This document shows, piece after piece, positions 12,301 to 27,300 of a DNA stretch of 64,000 nucleotides. The DNA comes from Cinclus cinclus (taxonomy: Eukaryota > Chordata > Aves > Passeriformes > Cinclidae), in NCBI RefSeq assembly GCF_963662255.1, contig NC_085047.1:94247619-94311618 (forward strand), given 5' to 3'. The notes beneath the pieces are model-generated. The model ran no database searches. It had not been told where the DNA came from and saw only the letters and a list, made by a program, of their open reading frames with translations. Each line of letters starts with the position of its first letter. Within the stretch, counting starts at the first letter, position 1. The position numbers and the translations under genes were made by a program.

Positions 12301-15300
12301 CTGTGTCTGATTCATCTTTCAGTTATACTCATATAAATACCAAGAAGCTTTACAAGTTAAAGGCATAAAAATCCATGAAAACTGTGGTGAAAATTAAATT
12401 AAGGTCCCTTGTCTTAAATTTGGAGATCTCTGAAGGCAACAATCAAGGATAAGATTGCTTTATACTTCACTTATGTTAGACCCATTTAATTGATATCAGA
12501 CGATAAAAATGGGTCTCAAAACCTGCCAAACGATATTGATACTTTATATATGAAATTCTTATTTTTGAGTGCCAATAAATCCTGATATATTTAAAAGCCT
12601 CATCCTTTAAAAAAAATCATAAATCTTATATCACCAATTACTTCTATAAAAAGCTACTAAATGTAGCAATAGTGCAATCTAAAGAACAGCATCAGCTGTT
12701 TTAAAATCTGAGTTTTTCATATTCAGGTTCTCAACATATGAAGACATACTAGGCTCAGAATAAACTCAATTTGTGTCATTAATGCAGTCACACTATCATT
12801 GAAGTTTTATATAAATACATATCATGAACCACTGGAAATTTCAATCTCTGATAGCTAGGTAACAATCCCACAAGATACCAAAAATGCCAGTGTCTGTAAG
12901 GATTTATCTCAATTACTGTTAAAATAAGGGAGTTAAGCAGTTGCAAGAAGACTTTTCTGTTTTGGCAGGGCTCAGCATTTCATTGCTTTAAGGATGCAAA
13001 GAAGAACCTGACTGGAATAGTTCCTCGGCCAATGTAAATCAAAGGATTTCCACTGACTTCAAAAGAATGTGTAGATTTACATTACTTGGAGAGCTGTCTA
13101 TTTGTTCATGCTTTTAGTGTAGATGTCATTACTATTATTAGGAAAAGGTCAAACCAAGTGTCTATGTTATAAAACAAAAATCTAAGCAACCATGCAAGGC
13201 TAAATCACATGTTAATGAAAAGTGTCCTCTTTACTACTCACAGTTTAACTTTCAGAACTAGGCACCTGAAATACTGGTCTTAACAAATCTTCTGAATGCT
13301 TCTTCAGACAATAAGACAAAATTTTGATTCATTTTGAATAAACTTGCTTATAATTCTGGTTGTGATTTTAATGTAGATGCCTTGTTGCTGCTTCCATGTC
13401 AAGTTTTGGGGTGTGGACCCTTTTTGAGCTCTTATAATAAATGTCTTAAACAGAACGGCATTAAAAAGTACTTATGTAGCAAGTATAAAAAAAGTTTATA
13501 AATTAAATTAGACACCTGAAGTTCACGATCAGTTCTTTATTCCATTACTTGAAGTCCTAGTAAATTTCTCCAAATCTTGGTTGTACTGTTATCTAATCAC
13601 TGTGTGCCCACATTCCTACTGAAAAGTCCCAATAGTGGAGGTATTCAAACCACTTAACTTTGGCAAACAATTTGATTCTAAGCAGAAGGCCTTGTGATGA
13701 AAGAAGAACCTACAAGGAGCTATTCAGAGTATTTGGGTTAGGAATTCAAGCACTACTCAAACAGTCCTTTCCATAATGACCACATTTCTATCAATGGGCA
13801 AGAACAAATTTCCTTGCATCAAAACACAACTCAGGACATCCATCAGCTTCATTTCCAAATGGGGAGACACAAAATAGTTCTGTCCGTACTTATATTACTG
13901 TCAGATTATTTAAAAAAAAAATACTGTCCCTTTAAACACATATCTAACTTGCTTGCTTCAGTTGTACATGGTTGTGAGGACAATGTGAAAATGAAGCATT
14001 GGAAAGGGTAAGAAGCCTATGTAAAAGAACTGATTACACTATTCCTGTGAACACTGCAGGCAGGGGAATAAAAAAATAATAACCTAATTTTAAAGTCATG
14101 CTGAAAGACATTTTGCATGTTCTGGGGTCTTTGAAGGGAAAAGAAAATATTATGACTACTAACATAAAAAGTGTGGGGGTTGTTTTTGACTTTTTTACCG
14201 GATTCAGACTACTAACCCAGGTATCTAGATATATAGCAGAGGAGCTACAGGGTACCTGTACTCTTCTGGAACCACATCTGTATGCAAAGTGAAGCCAACT
14301 AAAATGTCATTAAACATTTATGCTGCGGGATCTGCATCAACCCTTTCTACATTAAATGCTTACAAGGAAGACAAAATTTAGGAGCCAGAACTAGGTAGCC
14401 CATATCCTGTATGCTGTGATATAAACTATGCATGTCATACACTAGATATGACATTGAGATTTTAAGGTGTCCTCCGAAAATTTATCACTTAACATTGAAA
14501 TCCTATTTATAGCCAGGAGTTGGAGAAGCCATGTCAAATTTTGTTTTGTTAACTTTTTTCATTAATTGTATGCAAATCATATTCAAACAACTTACCCTCC
14601 CAGCATAATGCATAACAGTGAAGGTGGAGCCCAGATCCTTTGGGGCAAGGTTACCATTTCCATCTTTTGTGGAGGAATAGACTGTATTTGTATCTGATGT
14701 GTCCAGGTAAGACTGAATGCGTTTAGAAAGACTCTGTTCCACTGACCAAACAGATTGGCTTTCTTCATCCAACATTGACAAAAAGCCTGTTGGTTTCTGA
14801 AATTAAAACCAGATTTTTCTCATTTTATACAGTAGAGCAAGAATTTCAGTTATTCTGCATAGAGTAACATAGCTTGTAATTTAGTAAACAGAAACATATA
14901 TCACCTTAAAAAACAGGAAAAATAAAACATATTAAAATATCTTGTTAAGTGTTCAAGGTTGGTCCTTCTGTAAGAAATGTAGGGAACAGTACTTCAGTTG
15001 CCAAAAATGGTCACAACTGACGATCTGTTAGAAACTGATTTGTGTTACTTGCTTCCTAGAAGTTGTCCAGAAAACAGCTTCAGGCACTAAAGAACCTGTC
15101 GGGACATGACAGAGCCTCGTCAGTCCTACGGCAGCACAGTTGCCATGCCACGACACACAGATGCAACCCATGAATTGGTCCAGGCAGGGAGATCCTGCTG
15201 CATCTTCCTCAGCCATGTTCTCTTAGTAAGCTCTGGGAGCCACTGAACTGTGGCCTCTTTGACCCATAACCTTGTCTGAAGATTCACAAATTGGAAAATG

Positions 15301-18300
15301 CAAGCACAAGTTTGTATTAGCCTAACATGCACAGACTGTGTATAAATATACGTGGAGTAAAATGGATCTGGAAACTACCTGAAAGAAAAAATCCAAGACT
15401 GCAGTATGGTTACCAGGACAATACATCGTTTCCATGGCAACTCCCTCTTGTACACATTCTGCTTGCTCTTGTAGAAAAAGCACTTCATTGATGTACTGGT
15501 GTATCTTCTCATTGGTCATGTTGACACACAGCTATTGAAAAATGAAGAAAAAATGAGTATTAGACTGGATAATCCATCAATGTAGGTCTTACTGCATGTC
15601 TAACATCTAACTTGAAGAAATGTCAATCCCCAAGATGGAATCTCTTGGTAGACCACAGATTTAGGAAGACCCTAGGGAAATTTAGATTTTAACAACTATT
15701 ACTATTAAATTGGGAATACAGTTTTCTGCCTGCACAGTTCATCGTGAATGCCACATAAGAGTTATCAAATAGCATCATTATCAAACTCAGTGGGAATTTG
15801 CACTAATTCTATTGAAAGAAGAAGGGTAACTCTACATATAAATTGGTATATTTAATATTCTTCTGTATTTTATATTCAGCACAAATACAATGTGCCTTTA
15901 GGAAAAAGAAAAACTCTACATATTTGTTTAAGATCCTGAGTCTGTAGTTAGATCAGTGCTAACAGAGACAAAACTCTTCTTCCACATATAATGTCACTGA
16001 AGTCTAAGCAGTCTCTGAAGAGCTCTTTGTGTTTCACCAAAACATATAAAACATCTAAGGACATTTTACTAGATGCTGCTCTCCATTTTATACATATTCT
16101 AAGGGAAGGTTGGGAGGAAAATGGTGTTCCATAAAAAAGTTCAATGATTGGAGGAATAGATCGTGTAGAAGCTTCTAAAATATCTTCTTTGATTGCCTTA
16201 TAGGATGCAAAATTAACAGATTCACAGAAATCTGCTTTTCAATTAAAAACAGGTGGGAATTGTATTGGCTTATTTGTGTGCTTTTGTCTTTTATTCAAAG
16301 CTCACCTGCTAAAATCAGTAAATATTTAATAACCTTGTGGAATAAATGTTTTAACTGCTTTTTATTATATTGAAGTGGAAATTTTAGTTTAAAATTTGAA
16401 AACCTCATCCAATGTTACATTAACTATGACTAAGAAATTTAGAAAACAGAAACTCCTAAAAGAACGTAAGAACACTCTATGAGGAATGATACAAGGAATG
16501 CCTGCATTAATTTTCTTTTCAGTCTAAACTAGTCACATATTTGTGTTGGCCAGCCATTAACTACATCTACTGTGGATAAAGTGTGCAAAAGCAATTCTAT
16601 CAGCAAGTCATATTAAAAGGTATTAAATATTTAAATCCTAAAATTACATGGCTTAACATCCAGATGAGGGAAAAGAACCCAAGTAATGTGTAAGAGTTGA
16701 CTCAATTTTCCATTAACACCTCCTGTTAGTATAGTCAACTTGTACTTGCCATACAATAAAATAGAGTAGTGTGAAAAACAGCAAGAAGAAATGAGACAAA
16801 GGTCATTTTACAAATAAATGTCTATTAACTGTCTTTACTAATGCATGACAGTGTAGACAAAAGATAGCCTCAAATAAAACCAATATTTCTTTAGTGGGAT
16901 TTATAAACATTCAGATTGTTATCTTATTTTATTAACAACAGAAGTGCAAAACTGACTTCCAGTATCTACTTATTTTAAAGAAAAGACAGCTCTTTGAACT
17001 CTGTGGCATGCAAAATGTGCTTTACTGATCACTTCTGGAATTCTAATTACAAAGTCTTTCTAGAAGCTTGTTAATATTATTTTATAAGGCAGACAAGCTT
17101 ACACTTTGCAGAATATGGCAAAGCCTTAAAATGATGTGTGCTGTATATATCTTTATTTGCAGATGACTTAGTTAGAGAACTAGGTCATTCAACTTTACAA
17201 AGCTGTATTTTACAATAAGAAAAGCTGCCAAAATCCCTATAAACTCAAGCTTACATTTTATCATGAGCCAATCACTTAAAATGCATTAAAGAAATAAAAA
17301 TATTTCAGAGCCTGACTGTGCAGCAAAGTTATTGAACTACACAGTTTGAGAGAAAGATTGTCTTAGACACATCTTACAAAGTATCTGATAAGCAGCACTG
17401 GTTTTAAGTAGCAAAATAAAAGGAATAGCATTTTGTTGAAACATTCATACATAGCAAGCTTAAATGCTAAAGAAAAAAACAAATTTTTAAATTCTACCGA
17501 CCAGTGCATTTGTAGTGAAGCACCCAGCACTGGGGTGCTTCTTAGCAACAAAAGCAACACTGTCACCCAGCCTGGCAGGCTTGCCACAGTGCCACCAAGG
17601 TACTGCAGACCAGAGCAGAAAGCAGCTCCAGCACTTGTGCAAACTGCTCCAAAGCTGCTCTCTGGTGAGAACAGCTCTGCAGAACGAGAACCAGGAGACC
17701 AGCCAGGGACTGCTGGAAAGCAACACATTCTGGCTGGATCTTTCTCTATTTCAGTGCTTTATACAGCTGCTGGGAAAAGGTAATAAAATGGATGTTTCAA
17801 ATTACAATCTTGACACTAGTTGACGTAATAGTTAAAGGAGATGAAATGTAGAAATGGGATGAATATGAACTAAACTAGCATTGTAAACTAGTACTAGTAC
17901 TATGGGATAAAAAAGGGCACTAGTGTGGAAAAATAAGATGTCAATTAAATGTTGTATGGTATTTCACAGTCACACACAAACTGAATTGAACTGGGCATCT
18001 CAATTTCAGAGAAATTATTTTATTTTTGGCTACAAAATGTCTACTGTAAAACAATTTTAAAAAACTTATTTTAATGTCAGGTACACGATAAGCCAGCTTT
18101 AAAGTCAAGTAACACTGGTTTTCCAGTGGCTAACTGGAACACTGGACAGGTAATAGCGCCCTGCATAAATGGAAAGAAATGTATGCACTGGGAAGACCAA
18201 AAAGTCTAAGAGGGAACAGGGAGGAGTACACCCTGACAAAGGCCATGAAGAGTGGGAGATCCTCAGAACTGGAGTGAGGAATAAAGTAAAACACAAGATT

Positions 18301-21300
18301 GCCAGGCCCCTGAGGGAAGGAATAGGCTTTTAAAGCCCTGCTCAGCTTTTCCTGGGGTCACCACCCACTCCTTGTCCCAGTCCCAGGTGATGCCATGGCA
18401 GTGCCAGCTTCCAGCTCTTTCTCCAACTGCCTGTGACAGGTCCCAGCCCCATCTGGCTGCTTGCCACGTCAGGGCTGCTAATGGGCACTGTCACCAGCCC
18501 TGGCTCTCCAGGGATGCTGCTCAACAGGGAGGGCATGGCCATCCTCTGGGTCCTCCTGTTGCCTGACTCCCTGGTGCCAAGGATCACCTGGTTCTCGCTG
18601 CTCCACAACAGGGTTGTTAAAAACCTTCCTGTGCATGGAGGCTAGCAAAACTCTGACTTAAAAATAGCGCATCATATTTAGTTCTTAAAGACTGAATTAA
18701 CATGGTAAGCACTTTCCATCATCCTATGGGGAATATGGAATACTCCAGCACTGAGAACTGCAGTGGAAGGTTGTGCATTAAGCCCCTACATAACAACAAA
18801 GCTCAGTGTGCACCAGCAGCTGCCTATTCTACAGAGGCACACAGGAACCTCCATCTATGCTCTGCATGGGCAAAACTAAAGAAGGTTGATTTCCTCTGCA
18901 TAAAAAAAAAATCTTGAAATGCTCTTTCAGACTGCCCAAATGTAAAAATCTGTATGTGACCTCCCATTTCCTATCACTGAGGCTGCAATGACTGTAGAGA
19001 AGTTACATCATGTGACTTTTGTTTATTCATATCCATCCATCTTCAAAGTAGTCAGCATGACCTTACATTAAGACAGGTAGAAGCAGTCTACTGGCTGAGA
19101 CAATGCAATTTAATATAAAATAATCTGTTATGGTTGTTTTTGGCTAGGAAATATTATGTGAGAAAAATGTAGTGTGAGTAGATTTAACCATAAAAATAAC
19201 ATGCTGAGAAGTTAAAAATCTACCACACCTAATAATAAACACAGGTCAAATTTCCAACACAGCTGAGTTCTATGACCTGTTCTTCTACACCATAGTGACT
19301 GAGGTAGAATCCTGAGTGGGGAAGGCAATGCTCTCTGCTCTCAGAGCCAGCTGGCTCCTGTTGCAGGAGATGTGCTGCACAGAGGTGCCATGGAAGCTGT
19401 GCCTCTCCCAGAGCCATACTGCATCACACAGATAATGGGCGTGTACTTTAATGGGCATGGAGTTGAATGGGAGTCAAGAGACACTTGACTCTTCCACTAA
19501 CCTGCAGTACTAATTTAGATAAATCACTTATATTTCCTATAGAAAGAATAACACGTACATACTTTCTATTGCAAAACTTGAGGCCTACCGATGTAAAATA
19601 CCATGCAAAAGTGAAACATATAATTTAACAAGAACTAAATACTTTCTTCAGTTTCCCCTTTAAATTATGTATCAGTCGGAAAAGACTACTAGCATTGTTC
19701 ATTTAACTTTATTGCATCATTGTTCTTTATTATTACTCTAAAACTACAGACTTCCATTTCTGTAGGAAGACCTGACTTTCAGCAGGGGGAAGAAAAGTTC
19801 CTCTTACTACTCTAAGGTCTGGTTTTTCTGCTATAATACAGTTTTCTTAGAAACAGCTGGGGGAAAATGGTACAGGCAACTATCTCTCCTGCTTATTGCT
19901 TGTTATATTCATTGGTCTTGAGTTTGTGGTCAAAAACATACTATCATAACTCTGAAGGTTGTAGCATTTCTTGACTGAACTATTTGGAGTTGCTCTGTGA
20001 AGGAGCCATGAATAAGGTCTAACCTAGTTTTAAATTCTACTAGAAGACAAGCAGACATCTGGATTTAAAGGGGTGCAGAATAAACTGTAAATAAACATAG
20101 TCCCTCTCAAACAGGGAAGCCTGAGTGAGAAAACATTGAAATAACTGGAAACTGCCATTGATATTTTTGGTGGATATTTTTTTTATTTCCTGAAATTAAG
20201 GCCATTTCTCTACAGAATAGGAAAGAGAAATTGTGCTCACTTCTGACCACGCCCCAGTGTGGTGGTACACAAAGCTCTTCTGGCACAGCAGGCATGTAGC
20301 TGCTCCAGGAAAACGCTGTTCCCAAGCTAATGACCACTGCTAGGAAGTGATTGTAAATTGTCATTAAGGTGAGCTAAAAGTACTGTAGTCATTTACCACA
20401 GCTCAGCTGATGAGCAGTAAAAGCAGTAACTCACTGGTAATTCAGAAGCTTTCAGTCTTTATTGAGCAATGACTCCTTCAGACGGTGGCTTCTAAAAACA
20501 GTGTTCCTTGCCTTTCAGCTTTTAAATTTCATACAGAAAATCAAAACTCCCCTCACTATTGCTTATTCCACACACTTACTTTTCTTTTAGAATTTCATAT
20601 CCCATTTTTGCTGTTATAACATTTGACACATATTCTATATAATAAAGGCTTACCAATACTCACCAAGTACAAGGAAAACAGAACACTTAATTAATTATGT
20701 TTTTTAACTTCTAATACCTTCTTGTTTACAATGGTCTATAAAAGCTTTCTCTCTGTCAGCCACATCATTTTGCCTGCAGAATTTATCAGATACTTGGTGT
20801 AGGCATAATTCATCTTACTTTTCTAGTCCTTTGACAGCTATCTTCCTTTGAATTGCTCATGAGTTGTTCCTAGACCAGTTCTTCATTCAACCTCAATATT
20901 TCAATACCCTAATGCTTTGTCATTCCAAAACATACACTGGAGTAAACAAGTTATTCTACCCAGTTTATCCATCTCTCTGACTGAACCGTCTTCAAACACA
21001 GTTTATTAAAACCGACATGTGATTTACTATCTTATTGCTCTCTTAATTATGATATTAAACTGTCTGTCTACCAGCCTGCTATAAAGCACCAGAAAGATTC
21101 ACACAGCTACTTTGAATGTCCCCAGTTTTGGGCAATCAGGAGGTTTTAATTTTTATTGACAACAGTCATAATTTTTTCCCAAGAAAGCAGGAAAATAAAT
21201 ATCACAAAGAATGCCTTATCCTACACTAATTTGAAAAAAAAAAAAGGTTCATTTTTCTCTAAAATTATGTTAATGGCTTTTCAAAATATGATAATCTAAA

Positions 21301-24300
21301 TGTGATTAAAAAACATTTCTTATGGCCCCACTACTGTCTGGTTGTAACATTTAATGCTAACATTCTGCAATCACAGACCTTGACACTGGGCATGTTTGCA
21401 GACATGATGCAATGATCTGCATGAGGACCCTATTTGGGCTAACAAGACTGTTTATTGTTAGGGTTAACGAGCCCAGGCAGAACTCTGAACTAGACTGGGC
21501 TCCTAGAGAGCTCCAGCTTTGAAGTTCAGGGTGCTGGGGTAAGTCTGCATGATTAGCATGGAGATACAAACTACTTCACTTATACTACAACCTAGCACTT
21601 CAGGAATCAGATATGTTAATTACATTATGGAGTTCATATATATATCTCACTTCTGATTTGTCTTTTCAGGAATGCTGAATGTTAAATAGATCCTGAGATA
21701 ATGACTCAGATTATTACTTAATATTATTCAAAAAATGCATTCAGTCGAGGTGGAGGGACAGTAAGTGTCTTTTGAAATATATTAATTTAGAAAAAAATGA
21801 AATAAAAATGAAAATATGACTTTGAAATTATCATGTTTGCTACACAGAAATAATAAATTCCTTTTTACTAATTTTTCTTAGATCTTGTATTTTCTCTTCA
21901 AATATCCTTTTCAGTTATTAAGCAGAGAATTACTTACCCCAGAAAATAGAATTCATGGTATTTCATGACGTCGATTGCAGATCTTTTAGGAGTTTCATGA
22001 CAAAAAAAATGATGTGGAACAGAGTCAAAGTAAAATGACCAGTACGTCCCAAGATGATGTACTTCTTTTGAGAAGCATTTATACTGCATAGTGTACTTCA
22101 TACTTATTAGTCAGGAGGCTCATGGATTTTTTTTTAATTTCATATACCCAGTCTGTTAGAATATTTTTAAATTTTCATTTTATATTTTCCCCCCTGAAGG
22201 TGGCATTTGCAATGAGGAAATAACTAGGAATATTGGTACACTTCAACAGTCCTTAATCCAGCAAATGTTCAAGCAAGGTAGGACTGCAACAGCAAAAAGA
22301 ATTTTATGAGAGGGAAACTGGAATTTATTTTATTGCCTTCTTACATGCTATTTTGAAGGTACAAACAAACATGCTTTCAAACATTTGGAAATCGAGTAGC
22401 AATGTAAACATGTTATACAAGCTGAACTGATGTGGGTCTATGACTTCTGTTTCCCTAGAAACAGGAAGCTGAGTCATAAAACAAAGGACTGACTGGGACA
22501 AAGGGGCAAATCCCAATTTCAAACCATAACAAGTCCTTTTTTGCTGATGATGCCTTCTCAATTCTTTTCTGTGCTTTGATTTTCTTCCGCTGCATCACAG
22601 AATGAATGAACAACTGAACAACCACTTAAACTCCTCTTTGAGTGTGTTGTGTAGAGTCACTAATGCTTTCTGAAATATGTAATTCACAAGAGCTGTGGTG
22701 TTCAGTGATTAATATTGAGGTAGGTGAGCATCCAAAAGAAAGTTTGATATTTAAAAGGATTTTAAAGCATTAAGTGATATAAATTTCAATTTATTTTCCA
22801 TGGATGCAATTCAATTTTTTGAAAAGTCACATGTTGTAAAGTCACACAGAGGTGAATCTGTCAGTAATGGCACACAGCATAATGCAGCATTTTAATTTTA
22901 GTTTTTCTCCAAGGCATCTGAAGGCCTTTTGATTATCCTTCCAATTCAGGATATTGTCCTTCTACTCACTGATCTAGATGAAGTATAAATACCACAAGCA
23001 TGAAAAAACACAACTCTATTTCCCTCAGACTGTCTTTCAGTGCTAATACAACCCCTCTTCAAAATCACAGTAGAAATTTACTGTATTATTTTAAAATTCC
23101 CGACAACTGTACAAAATCCAGCATATAACTCATATACATATAGGTATAATGGGGAAAATATTTTAAGAGAAAATTTTCACCTTCATGTATATTTTTATTA
23201 TGATCAAAAATGTTTAATTAGAAAAATAACAGGTACAGTAAATTCAGCAAAGCATCCACACTTGCCTGTTCAAAAGTATTCTTTTGAAATTCTTCAAATC
23301 CAAAAATATCTAATACTCCAATTTCAAACACCTGGTCACTGGGGAAAAAAAAAAAAGATATTACAGATAATAAGAATTCAAGCAAGTGAATAATACATCT
23401 GTTGTTTCTGACAGAAGTATTTCTGTTCTAGGACAAAAGCAGGCTGTATTTCAAAAACATGGATGAAATACACAAGCAGACTATGTACAGTACAGAATGA
23501 AAATTCTACTCACAACCTATTATACTGAACAGAAATAAAAAAGCAGGGTTCAAGATGGCTTTAGCAGCTATGCTAAAAACTAAATTTGTAAGAGAAGGAA
23601 GAAAATCTTAACTTCCTAAAGCTCAGTTTCTAAGGATATAGGTACCCATTTTCTGACATCATGGATAACCATTTCAGGGAAGTTTCAAAAATGCCTGGCT
23701 GCACTCAGTTGCTCTGTCCCATTTATATTTCTTTGGCAGCCAGAATTGCTTCTACAGAATGCACTTCAGGGAAACCTGTTAAGCACAAGTTTCTCTCCTT
23801 GCCAGCAGCTAGCAGAATTTCTGGGCTCAGGCTGCCCAAGAGGTTACATTTCCCAGGGGAAAGGACAGTCACGGGTCAGGCCTGAAGAAGGCAAATGTTT
23901 CTTCTCTTTATAAATAAAAAAGGAGTTGTAGAAGTTGCATCCAATTTTTTGTGCATTCAGGGAAGGGATTTTACTGTGGCCAGGTGGAAGGAGTGGAAGG
24001 ATCAGGATTTGTACAGAAGAAATGGGAAAACAACAGAGTTCTGTACTTGGGACTGAGTAATTTTAATCCTGATCTGGAGAGGAAACTAAATTCACTGCAC
24101 TGAGCCAAATGAATTGTGATATTATGTTGCCTACTTTGCAACAATAAATAATATTTCAGGCTTCTTGTTCTGAGATGCTTCCTTTATTTTCCCCCTCCAT
24201 ATTCCAGGTTTCCTCTATGTTTAAATCTGTGTTTATCAGGCTATAGATGTAAAGGAGAAAAAGGTGAACCACTGTTGAAGTACATGAATATAGTTCCATT

Positions 24301-27300
24301 GCAGTCAGTGTAACCCCTACCATGTCATTAGACAAGGATCCAGCCCTCAAAATAAATTCCTATATAGCAAGCAAACAAAGTAAGATTATCTGTTTAAAAA
24401 AAAAAAAAAAAGCATATTACAAAAGCTGGGAAAAACAATGCTCAGGGGCAAACAGAGCCTTTTTCAGAAATCATACCCAAGAAGTTTGCCTTTATTTCAA
24501 AAGCACATTAGTTCAATGCACTACTGATTGTCACAGGACTAGCTGTGTGTGTAAATGTCAGACATAATTGTTACATAATAAATCTAGTCCAGAATGGCTC
24601 TGTTGGGCAGGGGAGGTTATCAGGAGGTCGATTAGCTTCCAAGGGAATTTCTACAAGAAAAAGCATAAAGCTCTATCACCACCTCCATCTCCAGCAATGA
24701 ATGCAATTTAAATTGGGTTTTAAAATGTAAGCCTCATTCACAACTACTCCTGATTAGAGATGGGGGGTGTACCTTCCTTGCCAGAATAAGTTTTCAACAA
24801 AACATGTCCTTTTATAGAAAGAAAAATAAAATGTTTAAAGAAAAAAAAAACTACCTCACAGAAAAGAATATTGAAAATCCAGAATTATTATGTTATTTAA
24901 ATGTCTTTTGGGAGGAAAAAAAAAAAAGCAGCTTGAAATTTCAGAATACTTGATAAGTTTTCACTCTTTTTCTCTTTTTTTCCCCATTTATACATAGCCT
25001 TCCTTATAGGAAGGCAAAACACAAACTGCTGTGTAATACTGTACAACAGCTGAAATATTGTATTATATTTCACAATTTTTTGAGAACTGCTTAATGCAGG
25101 CAAAACAGCTTATCCCTTCTCTGTCTGATTCAATTAATAATTTGAGATTGGATTGTTTACAGCGCAGTTGAGTCCATGACTGTTATTTTGTCAAATTAGT
25201 CTCTCTTACTTTCCCCTCAAGGAATATATAAACATTTGCATTAGGAAAAGACCAATGCAAACTGTTGCAATGAATTATTAAAAGTCAGGCAAAACCTGGT
25301 CCTAGCGTCCAAAACTCTGGGTAAAAAGGTAAAAACCTTAGCAGACAGCTTACTGCCCACCTCAAACGACATTCCTTATCAAAACTGTGATATCTGTGAC
25401 AAATATACTGGCTTGCAAATATACTGGAAGTGCACTTGTTTTCAGAAAAATATGAAGTCTCAGTGAACTCCTCTTGATAATTTAGGTCTAGTATTATTAG
25501 AAGATGCACACACCACATTAAAAGAGCTGAAGGTTTTACATAATTAATATCTTGCCTAAGGGACAAGTGTAACAGCACTAGGCTCTGCATCCTCTACAAC
25601 ATTTTACTATTACATTGTGCTATTGCTAGTTCTGTGCAAAATCTCTTCAACCATGATAGTAATTTTCTGTATTAAATTATTGCTCAGATATTGAAAACTA
25701 AATACAACTGACAACACAATATCCGAATTAAAAGCATTGTTTTATATGTGTTGAAAATTACTTTGTTCTTTTAATCTTTCTTCTTCTCTTTCTCTTTTTC
25801 ATATCACTTTTTTTTCCAGAAGGAGGGTCTGTATAGGTTTTTACTGGCTAGTTGTCAATCATATTAATTCCAGCAAAATTATTTTCCTTAATTAATCATA
25901 GCAGAGATTCCCAAGGCAAAATAAAGCATGAATGATTCCATGTTAACAAATGAAAGGGCATGTCACCAGGGTCTAAACAAAAAAATACTAGAAAAAGGCA
26001 GGTTTTTTTCCTGAAATATTTCCTTATCTTCTTATTTTATGGTTACTAATCATCACTGACACATTTCTTCATTATGTTTCAGATATTTAATACGCAGCAT
26101 GTATAACTAAAAGAACTATGGTTTAAATGGGGACTGAGAGTTTGAAAATATTTCCCATAATAGAAGCAGAAAAAAAGAATTTGCTGATGTTTGAAGAACT
26201 TTTTCATGTCTTATACCAGCACACAGGTGTAAATACTTAAAAAATAAAGCATGGATGTTCACTACAAGTCATTTTGGTTATATGATACACAAAACAGCAT
26301 TTCAGCTTACATATTTTCCAATGTCTCCAGCTTTGCCTTTTTCCCTCAGACCGTCTCTGTAAAGATAGCCTTATAGACTAGAAATACCTTTTTCATCCTG
26401 TACACTTAAAAACTGTATTAGAAAGAAACTACAGAAAATTTCCTGGCAACTCCTAAAAACAATACATATACAGAAGACATCCTCTCTGATAACGTACCAC
26501 CTTGGCAGATGTCTTGCCACTCATCAAGAGATGCTCTCAAACCATTTGCCATTCCTGCAAGGTGAGCAGATCTCCCTTTACAATACATCTGACCCAGTGC
26601 TTCAGACAAGCCTACAGAACGTTATTTGTTTAATTCTGTTCCATAGCAGATGGCTCTTAACTCCAAAATCCATGGGGTCCATTCCTTTTGTTATCTTTCG
26701 CAATCTTTCGCATTGCCAGCATAAAGCAATGAGAAGAATCTGTTGGGGGAGGGTGATCTAATGTTCCTTTTCATCTGCCCAAGATGCAACAGTTCTTGCT
26801 CTTCTTCCAACTTCTGCCAGTAATGAGGAAGGCTTATGTCTGATCTGGATAAACTGGAGGTGATACTGACTAATGAGGAAATATTTCTTTGATTAGATGA
26901 AGTATTATAGCCTGGCCTTCAAATGAGGTCCTTCAGAATCCTAATTAAGAAGCCCTTGGTTTTCCCAGGGGAAGAGATTATACCTGTTGTCACAAACACA
27001 GTTCCTGATGGAAATAGGCTGAATATGTTGGATATGCTCTTCTTAACCTCAAACAATTACTGAACAAAATTAGTTTCGCAAAATTTTGAGGGAGATTTTT
27101 CAATAGTCTGAGATTTTTGCTGAGATGTGTTGTTATTGCCATGTCTCTCAGGTATCTTGCTCAATAACTGCAATTTTTCTTTTAATATTGCCTCACACAG
27201 GTGTGACTGGTTCATATAGAGATGGTGGCTGGACACATAAGAAAGAAATACTGGCTTCATATCTGACAAACATTTTTTTGAGTGGTTTGAAAATTATGGC

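Noticed and set aside
26501..26554. A 54-nt minus-strand segment with an AG acceptor and GT donor, and a protein-like frame around it (residues like [13 protein letters not shown]), in the intron between exons E and F.
   Set aside because: Exons E and F already join in frame at conserved residues. Inserting this piece in the required phase meets a TGA stop, so it is not a coding exon. A poison exon is possible but unsupported.
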